Part shown: one piece after another, positions 58,866 to 64,000 of the stretch
Layout of the letters: each line of letters starts with the position of its first letter
How positions within the stretch are numbered: the first letter of the stretch is position 1
DNA from: a bacterium
GTDB lineage: Bacteria > Myxococcota_A > Bradymonadia > UBA7976 > UBA1532
DNA: 64,000 nucleotides
Reading direction: 5' to 3'
NCBI GenBank assembly: GCA_030427205.1
Contig: JAUHXC010000001.1
Coordinates: 372,001 to 436,000, forward strand
The notes under the pieces: model-generated
Told to the model about the DNA's origin: nothing
Seen by the model: only the letters and a program-made list of their open reading frames with translations
Database searches by the model: none
Translations under genes and position numbers: made by a program

Positions 58866-59822
58866 ATGACCACGCCCCGCCTGCACCTCACCGATCACCC
58901 CGCCGCCGCGGCGGCGGTGGCGGCGCTGCGTGACGCGGTCGAGGCGGTCGACGCGGCGCCCGACGGGCGGGTGCTCGCCGCCGATCAGGCCGACGCGGCC
59001 CGCGCAGCGCTGGCCCGGGGCGAGGCGGTGCTGCTCGCCGGCCGGCCGCACGATCTCGACGGCCTGCGGGCGCTGGGCGGGCTGCTGGTGGTGGCCGACC
59101 CGCCGTGGCTGCTGGTCTCGCCCGCCGCGGGCCCGGCGCGGGCGCTGGTGATCGACGGCTGGCCCGCCGCGGCGTGGGCGTTCCTGGGCGCGCTGGCCGG
59201 CCGAGCAGTGCCCGGAGAGAGCACGCCGCCGCGGGCCGACGGGGCCACGCTGCACCCCACTGTCGCGGTCGACGGCCCGGTCGAGCTGGGCCCGGGCACC
59301 CGGGTGTGGCACTTCAGCAAGCTGCTCGGCCCGTGCACCATCGGCGCGGGCTGCTCGCTGGGGCAGAACGTGGTCGTCGAGCGCCACGTGCAGATCGGCG
59401 ACAACGTGCGCATCCAGAACAACGTCTCGGTCTACTCGGGGGTGATCCTCGAGGACGACGTCTTCTGCGGGCCGTCGATGGTCTTCACCAACGTGGGCAC
59501 GCCGCGCAGTCATTTTCCGCGCAAGGGCAGCTACCAGACGACCCGCGTCGGCCGCGGGGCGAGCATCGGCGCCAACGCGACGGTGGTCTGCGGGGTGCGC
59601 CTGGGGCCGTACGCCTTCGTCGGCGCCGGCGCGGTGGTCACCCGCGACGTGCCGGCCCACGGGCTGGTCTACGGCAACCCGGCGCGCCTGCGGGGCTGGG
59701 CCTGCTATTGTGGCGTGCGCCTGCCGCTGGGGGTCGAGCCCGACGGCGAAGAGCACGGCGCCTGCGAGGCCTGCGGGCGGCGCTACCGCCGCCGCGGCCT
59801 GTCGATCGAGGAGGAGCGATGA
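58866..59822 (+). CDS. WbpD-like sugar N-acetyltransferase with an N-terminal extension
   Basis: A 318-residue protein. From about residue 130 it is a left-handed beta-helix acyltransferase: [47 protein letters not shown] signature ([34 protein letters not shown]), [13 protein letters not shown] and [12 protein letters not shown]. This resembles UDP-2-acetamido-3-amino-glucuronate N-acetyltransferases such as WbpD. About 115 N-terminal residues are an unrelated, Rossmann-like domain, and the C-terminus is a CYCG...CEACG zinc-knuckle-like segment. Overlaps the next gene (ATGA). Confidence 0.85.
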   Translation: MTTPRLHLTDHPAAAAAVAALRDAVEAVDAAPDGRVLAADQADAARAALARGEAVLLAGRPHDLDGLRALGGLLVVADPPWLLVSPAAGPARALVIDGWPAAAWAFLGALAGRAVPGESTPPRADGATLHPTVAVDGPVELGPGTRVWHFSKLLGPCTIGAGCSLGQNVVVERHVQIGDNVRIQNNVSVYSGVILEDDVFCGPSMVFTNVGTPRSHFPRKGSYQTTRVGRGASIGANATVVCGVRLGPYAFVGAGAVVTRDVPAHGLVYGNPARLRGWACYCGVRLPLGVEPDGEEHGACEACGRRYRRRGLSIEEER

Positions 59823-60295
59823 GTATTCTCGACCGCCTGCGCGAAGCGGGAGGCCGGGCGGCGTCGGCCGCGGCGAGCGCCGGCCGGACCGCCGCCGATA
59901 CGGCGATGCAGCAGCCGTCGGTCAAGCGCCGCCTCGACGAGGCCCGGCGCCGCATCGAGGACTTCCGCGAGACCGCCGAGAAGCGCTTCGAGGAGATCGA
60001 GCGCGACCTGTGGGCCTGGATCAACAAGATGCAGGAGGAGGCCCAGCGGGCCCAGCGGCAGGTGGTGCGCGCCCGCAGCGCCGACGACTACTACGCGGTG
60101 CTCGGCCTGGGTCCGGGGGCCGACCTCAAGACGATCAAGAAGGCCTACCACCGCAAGATGCGGGAGAATCACCCCGACAAGTTCGCCCACGATCCGGTGG
60201 AGGAGCGCCGGGCGCACGCCCGGGCGCAGGAGATCAACGAGGCCTACCAGCAGCTGACGGCGCTGCTGACGGGGCGCGAGAGCCGCACCGCATAG
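59819..60295 (+). CDS. J-domain protein (DnaJ-like cochaperone)
   Basis: A 158-residue protein. A coiled-coil-like N-terminal half of about 75 residues (VKRRLDEARRRIEDFRETA) is followed by a J domain: DDYYAVLGLGPGADLKTIKKAYH and NHPDKF with the HPD tripeptide at about residues 119-121. J domains activate Hsp70 ATPase. The ATG overlaps the acetyltransferase stop (ATGA). It lacks a G/F region and zinc fingers, so it is a class-III-type J protein with an unknown client. Confidence 0.9.
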   Translation: MSILDRLREAGGRAASAAASAGRTAADTAMQQPSVKRRLDEARRRIEDFRETAEKRFEEIERDLWAWINKMQEEAQRAQRQVVRARSADDYYAVLGLGPGADLKTIKKAYHRKMRENHPDKFAHDPVEERRAHARAQEINEAYQQLTALLTGRESRTA

Positions 60296-60317
60296 GCGTC
60301 TGTAGTGGCGGCCGGCG

Positions 60318-62699
60318 CTACTTCTTCTTCTCCAGCTCGCCTTTGACCGTCTTCTCGGTGTCGTCGCCCCAGTTCACCGTCATCTGGAGGTCGCGGAAGC
60401 CGGCCTTCTTGAGGATGAGCACCATCTTGTCTTCGGTGCGGTCGACGTCCTTCTTGGTCAGCGGCGTATCGCCCATGTACTTGCCGTTGTGGTAGACCTC
60501 CGCCCCCTCGGGGTCGGACTCGACCACCAGCGAGCGCTTGGCCCGGCGCAGGAAGAAGCGCCGCTCGATCTCCGCCTGGGCCTCGCTGCCGTCGGGCGGC
60601 ACGGCGTCTTCGGGCTTGAAGACGATGGTCTCTTCGAGCGGCTCGTAGCCTTTGCGCTCGAGGCGGATGGCGTACGGCTGGCCCACGTCGAGGTCGGCGA
60701 TCTCGGCGCGGGTGGTCTTGCCGGTGTCCTGCCCGCCGAGGGCCACCGTCGCGCCGGGCGGGAACGACTCGATGATCAGGGTGACCTGGGTCGGCGGCTC
60801 TTCGGCGAAGAGCGTCGGCAGGAAGGCGAAGAGCCCGTAGCCGAGCAGCAGCACCACCACCAGCACCGAGATCGCCACCGGGTTGAGCAGCTTCTTCGCG
60901 AGCGCCTTGGGGTCGCGGCTGCCGGGTCGGCGGGCCACCGAGATGGTGCCCACGTCGCCCGGCGCCAGCGAGGGCATGCCGCTCATGCTGCGCAGCGGCG
61001 AGCCGGGCGCGGCGGGCTGCGGCGCCTGGGGCACCGGCCGCGGGGCCGAGCCGACGAGGGGCTGTGGCGCGGCGGGCTGCGGCGGCGCCGAGACAGGCCG
61101 GGCGCCCACCGGCACCCCGGGCTGCGAGCCCACCGGCGCGGCGATCGGGGTCGGCGTGGCGCGGGCGCCCGGCGGCGCGGGGGCCGGCTGGGGCATCGCG
61201 CGGGCGCCGGGGCTCAGCATCGCCCGGGTCGACTCCATCTGCGGCGGCGCGGTCTGCGGCATCGGCTCGGCGCGGCGGCCGGGGCTCATCAGCGCCCGGG
61301 TGGCCTCCATGCCCTGGGCCGCCTGGGGCTGGGCCCGGGCGAGCGCCGCGGCGTCGTACATGTTCGTCGGCGGGTCGGCGACCCCGGCGATGTCGTCGGG
61401 GATCGACGACATCGCCATGGTGCGCTCGCCTTCGTCGTCCAAGTCGCCGATGCCGGACCACACCGCCTCGGTGATGGTGCGCTCGTCCTCGGCCTCTTCG
61501 ACCTCGCGCAGATAGTCGGGCAGGTCGTCGCCGGCGTCGTAGGGCGTGGCGATGGTGCGGTCTTCTTCCCCCACGTCGCCCGGGCGACCGTGGGAAACCC
61601 CCCGCGCCGCCTCGGCGGCTTCGAGGTCGAAGATGACGCTGTGCTGCTCGACGGGGAAGTCGGTGGCCTCCATGCGCAGGCTGCTGTCGCCGCCGCTCGA
61701 CAGGTCGGGCAGCGGCATCTCGCGGCTGACCTCGGGCACCGCCGGCTGCTCGCTGGGCATCGGCAGCACGAAGCGGTTGTCGCCGAAGACCTGGCGCATG
61801 AAGTCGGCCACCCGCCGGCGGTTGAAGCCGGGCCAGTTGCCGTAGACGAAGCCCGACAGCGCCCCCTGCAGCGCGCCGGCGCTCTGGTAGCGGTCTTCCT
61901 TCTCGCGGGCGAGGGCCTTGAGGGTGATCTGGGCCAGGGCCGGCGGCAGGTCGGGCCGCAGGCCGCGCATGTCGGGGATCTCGGCCCGGCGCACCATGTC
62001 GAGCAGCGCGAGGGCCTTGTCCTCGTTGTAGAGCATCTGCCCGGTGATCATCTCGTAGAGGCAGATGCCCGTGGAGAAGATGTCGGTCCGCCCGTCGATG
62101 TCGTCGCCCCAGGCCTGCTCGGGCGACATGTAGAAGAACTTGCCCTTGATGACCCCGCTCTCGGTCTCCCGGCTGCGCTGGCTGGCCTTGGCGATGCCGA
62201 AGTCGACGATCTTCACCTCGCCGTCGTACGAGATGAGGATGTTCTGCGGGCTGATGTCGCGGTGGATGAGGTTGAGCGGGCGGCCGTAGTTGTCCGACTT
62301 GGTGTGGGCGTATTGCAGCCCGGCGCAGGTCTCCATCGCGATGAAGGCGATGACGTCGAACGGGATGGCGATGTCGAGCTCGGAGCACTTGACGAGCAGC
62401 TGGTAGAGGTCCTTGCCGTCGATGAACTCCATCGCGATGTAGTACGTGCCGTCGATATGCCCCAGATCGAAGATCTGGCCGACGTTCACGTGCGACAGCT
62501 GCACGGCGATCTTGGCCTCGTCGACGAGCATGTCGATGAACTCCTGATCCTCCGAGAACTTCGGATGGATGACCTTGAGGGCCAGGAGCTTTTCGAAGCC
62601 GCCGATGCCGGTGGCCTTCGCGAGGTGGATTTCGGCCATACCACCGAACGCGATGCGCTTGATGAGCTGGTACGGGCCGAACTTGGAGCCTTCTTGCAC
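60318..62699 (-). CDS. Hanks-type Ser/Thr protein kinase with two PEGA repeats
   Basis: A 793-residue membrane kinase. The N-terminal kinase has an active set of motifs: GGMAEIH glycine-rich loop, Lys42 in LALKVI, HRD at 146-148 with Asn153, DFG at 166-168, and SPEQ. A long Pro/Ala-rich region follows (residues about 330-645), then one membrane segment (ISVLVVVLLLGYGLFAFLP), then two PEGA repeats (ESFPPGATVALGG and ESDPEGAEVYHNG). PEGA kinases are abundant in myxobacteria. GTG 62699 is the only good start. It could phosphorylate FHA proteins, such as the activator at 42671-43927. Confidence 0.95.
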   Translation of the reverse strand: MQEGSKFGPYQLIKRIAFGGMAEIHLAKATGIGGFEKLLALKVIHPKFSEDQEFIDMLVDEAKIAVQLSHVNVGQIFDLGHIDGTYYIAMEFIDGKDLYQLLVKCSELDIAIPFDVIAFIAMETCAGLQYAHTKSDNYGRPLNLIHRDISPQNILISYDGEVKIVDFGIAKASQRSRETESGVIKGKFFYMSPEQAWGDDIDGRTDIFSTGICLYEMITGQMLYNEDKALALLDMVRRAEIPDMRGLRPDLPPALAQITLKALAREKEDRYQSAGALQGALSGFVYGNWPGFNRRRVADFMRQVFGDNRFVLPMPSEQPAVPEVSREMPLPDLSSGGDSSLRMEATDFPVEQHSVIFDLEAAEAARGVSHGRPGDVGEEDRTIATPYDAGDDLPDYLREVEEAEDERTITEAVWSGIGDLDDEGERTMAMSSIPDDIAGVADPPTNMYDAAALARAQPQAAQGMEATRALMSPGRRAEPMPQTAPPQMESTRAMLSPGARAMPQPAPAPPGARATPTPIAAPVGSQPGVPVGARPVSAPPQPAAPQPLVGSAPRPVPQAPQPAAPGSPLRSMSGMPSLAPGDVGTISVARRPGSRDPKALAKKLLNPVAISVLVVVLLLGYGLFAFLPTLFAEEPPTQVTLIIESFPPGATVALGGQDTGKTTRAEIADLDVGQPYAIRLERKGYEPLEETIVFKPEDAVPPDGSEAQAEIERRFFLRRAKRSLVVESDPEGAEVYHNGKYMGDTPLTKKDVDRTEDKMVLILKKAGFRDLQMTVNWGDDTEKTVKGELEKKK

Positions 62700-62741
62700 G
62701 CGCGCGTCCGTCTCGGGCCGGCGGGGGTTGGACCGGGGCCG

Positions 62742-62770
62742 ATTGTATGGGGGCGGGGCGCAACCGGCAA
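62742..62770 (-). promoter_or_regulatory. Sigma-70-type promoter of the kinase gene
   Basis: Minus strand TTGCCG (62770-62765), 17-base spacer and TACAAT (62747-62742). A transcript beginning near 62735 leaves about 36 bases before GTG 62699. Confidence 0.55.
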
Positions 62771-62900
62771 CTCTCTCCCCCACCATTCCTGCCGAGACCA
62801 TCATCGGGGCCGCCGCCGAGGCCGCGCGAACGGCGCCGCGCGCGGGCCGAGATGGCTTCGATGCAGACCGATTACGGACACCGGCGGGTCGATCTCCGCT

Positions 62901-62919
62901 GCCGGCCCGGCCCTTGCTT
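62901..62919 (+). promoter_or_regulatory. Weak sigma-54-like promoter of the terminal lipoprotein
   Basis: GCCGGCCCGGCCCTTGCTT has GG and GC ten bases apart and a good TTGCTT -12 region, but the -24 half is poor. It would place a start near 62929, about 43 bases before ATG 62972. Confidence 0.35.
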
Positions 62920-62971
62920 GACCCACATCCACTCGCCGACTTAGCTTTGCCCACCGACCGGGGAGGAGCCC

Positions 62972-64000
62972 ATGAGGTCCGAACTGCCCGCCTGGCGTCA
63001 TTATCTGCGCGCCGTCTTCGTCTTGAGCATGCTGACCGCCTGCGGCCAGTCGACCGGCTGCGGCGGCTGCGACGAGCAGGGCGCAGCGCCGCCCTTCCCC
63101 AGCAAGGACAAAGTGCACAGCGCCGTGCAGGTCCGCGTCACCCGGGGCGGGGTCGACTTCCTCGAGCAGAACCTGGAGCCGCTGCTGGCCGAGGCGCTGC
63201 CCGAGAACGGGCTGAACATCTGCCTGCCCGGGGACGGCGGCGACATCATCGGCCTCGTCGAGTGGGGCTACTGCCAGGACGAGGTGTGTCCCGAGGGCGG
63301 CAACGGCTGCAACCTCAACATCGCCATCGGCGAGGTGAACCTCGAGGCGCGGCCGCCCGACGAGATCCGGGCCTCGGTGACCTTCGGCGACCTGTCGGCC
63401 CGCATCCCCATCCAGGCGAGCCCGGTGGTCGACTGCGCGCTGTCGATCAACGGCGCCGGCTTCACCGTGGGGCTGCCGCTGACCCTGTCGACCCCCGAGC
63501 CGACCCGCGAGCTGACCTTCGCGATCGCCGGCGCGCCGGAGTATCAACTCTCCGACCTCGAGATCGGGCTCTCCAACGACGGCGGCTTTCTGGGCTTCCT
63601 CTGCTCGGCCATCGATGGGGTGCTCAACTTCCCGTTCATCGGCCGTCTGATCCTCGACGCGCTGCAGGGGCTGGTCGACGGCCTGCTCGTCGACCAGATC
63701 TCGGCGGCCTTCGAGGGCTTCACCTGCCGCGCCTGCGACGGTGACCGCGCCTGCCGGGTGGCCGAGGGCGCCGCCTGCGTCGAGGGGGTCTGCCGCATGC
63801 CCGACGAGTCGTGCGTGCCCGCGCCGCTCGGCGTCGAGGGGCTGTTGGACGTCGGCAGCCTGCTGTCGGGCTTCAGCCCGGGCCTCGAGGCCGAGGTGGC
63901 CTATCACGCGGTGCCGGGCAGCTACGTGGCGGTGGAGAACGGCGGCATCTCGCTGGGCATGATCTCGGGCGCCATCAGCGAGCGGGCCCGCTGCGTGCCG
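62972..64000 (+). CDS. Cys-rich lipoprotein (runs off the window end)
   Basis: The first 343 codons of a lipoprotein gene. The signal ends MLTAC and the mature part begins GQSTGCGGCDEQG, a Cys-rich start. The body is a beta-rich repeated domain: ICLPGDGGDI, ARIPIQASPVVDCALSINGAGF and further, and a region at residues about 246-275 with the pattern CRACDGDRACRVAEGAACVEGVC-like Cys spacing (quoted here as CRACDGDRAC and ACVEGVC). GGAGGAG precedes ATG 62972. No known family was recognised; the rest lies outside the window. Confidence 0.7.
   Translation, partial: MRSELPAWRHYLRAVFVLSMLTACGQSTGCGGCDEQGAAPPFPSKDKVHSAVQVRVTRGGVDFLEQNLEPLLAEALPENGLNICLPGDGGDIIGLVEWGYCQDEVCPEGGNGCNLNIAIGEVNLEARPPDEIRASVTFGDLSARIPIQASPVVDCALSINGAGFTVGLPLTLSTPEPTRELTFAIAGAPEYQLSDLEIGLSNDGGFLGFLCSAIDGVLNFPFIGRLILDALQGLVDGLLVDQISAAFEGFTCRACDGDRACRVAEGAACVEGVCRMPDESCVPAPLGVEGLLDVGSLLSGFSPGLEAEVAYHAVPGSYVAVENGGISLGMISGAISERARCVP

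Overview
The window is high-GC DNA, roughly 70 percent by eye, with densely packed genes, many ATGA/GTGA/TGATG stop-start overlaps, and coding bias strong enough to leave long open antisense frames. Gene content suggests a delta-type proteobacterium in the modern sense (Myxococcota or Bradymonadales-like): two sigma-54 activators (FHA-type and XylR/V4R-type), several candidate -24/-12 promoters, a Hanks-type kinase with PEGA repeats, and many lipoproteins with Asp- and Cys-rich mature parts. No rRNA or tRNA gene was recognised, so the taxonomic placement is inference.

Layout. (1) 1-11.9 kb: a biosynthetic-looking block. A ten-gene minus-strand operon (11,688 to 1,975) encodes an ApeP-like hotdog protein, a flavin-dependent halogenase-like oxidase, a DUF1702 protein, a Tat/lipoprotein membrane protein, a fused ketosynthase/chain-length-factor-like protein, an acyl carrier protein, a GcvT-fold protein, a malonyl-transferase-like protein, a FabZ dehydratase and a propeller-like lipoprotein. 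A phosphopantetheinyl transferase lies at its edge. No ketoreductase, thioesterase or AMP-ligase is seen. (2) 11.9-16.1 kb: priA, a secreted LolA-like protein and an unknown gene. (3) 16.2-17.1 kb: a non-genic stretch of 42- and 43-bp tandem repeats, one family being a hairpin array. (4) 17.1-22.5 kb: an accessory island with an ATPase plus partner, then a four-gene coupled operon (AAA ATPase, HNH nuclease, small protein, nucleotidyltransferase) lying between the parE 3' end and a diverged second copy of that 3' end. (5) 22.5-26.9 kb: parE-parC. (6) 27-38.6 kb: a three-gene envelope operon ending in a 2,987-residue lipoprotein. (7) 38.7-40.2 kb: acr3-arsR with two matching operators. (8) 40.3-51.9 kb: an HDOD-like protein, a DASS transporter with a good sigma-54 promoter, an FHA/sigma-54 activator, secreted proteins, transketolase, a methyltransferase with a ceramidase-like lipoprotein, and an SRAP protein. 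(9) 51.9-56.1 kb: a gene remnant, hemerythrin, and hsdM-hsdS without hsdR. (10) 56.2-64 kb: pirin with an apparent sigma-54 control region beneath an XylR-like activator, a WbpD-like acetyltransferase with a J-domain protein, a PEGA kinase, and a lipoprotein cut by the window end.

The most interesting systems are the compact halogenase/DUF1702/fused-KS cluster and the ATPase-HNH-nucleotidyltransferase cassette flanked by duplicated parE ends, which looks like an integrated defence module. Functions in both are inferred from motifs and context only.
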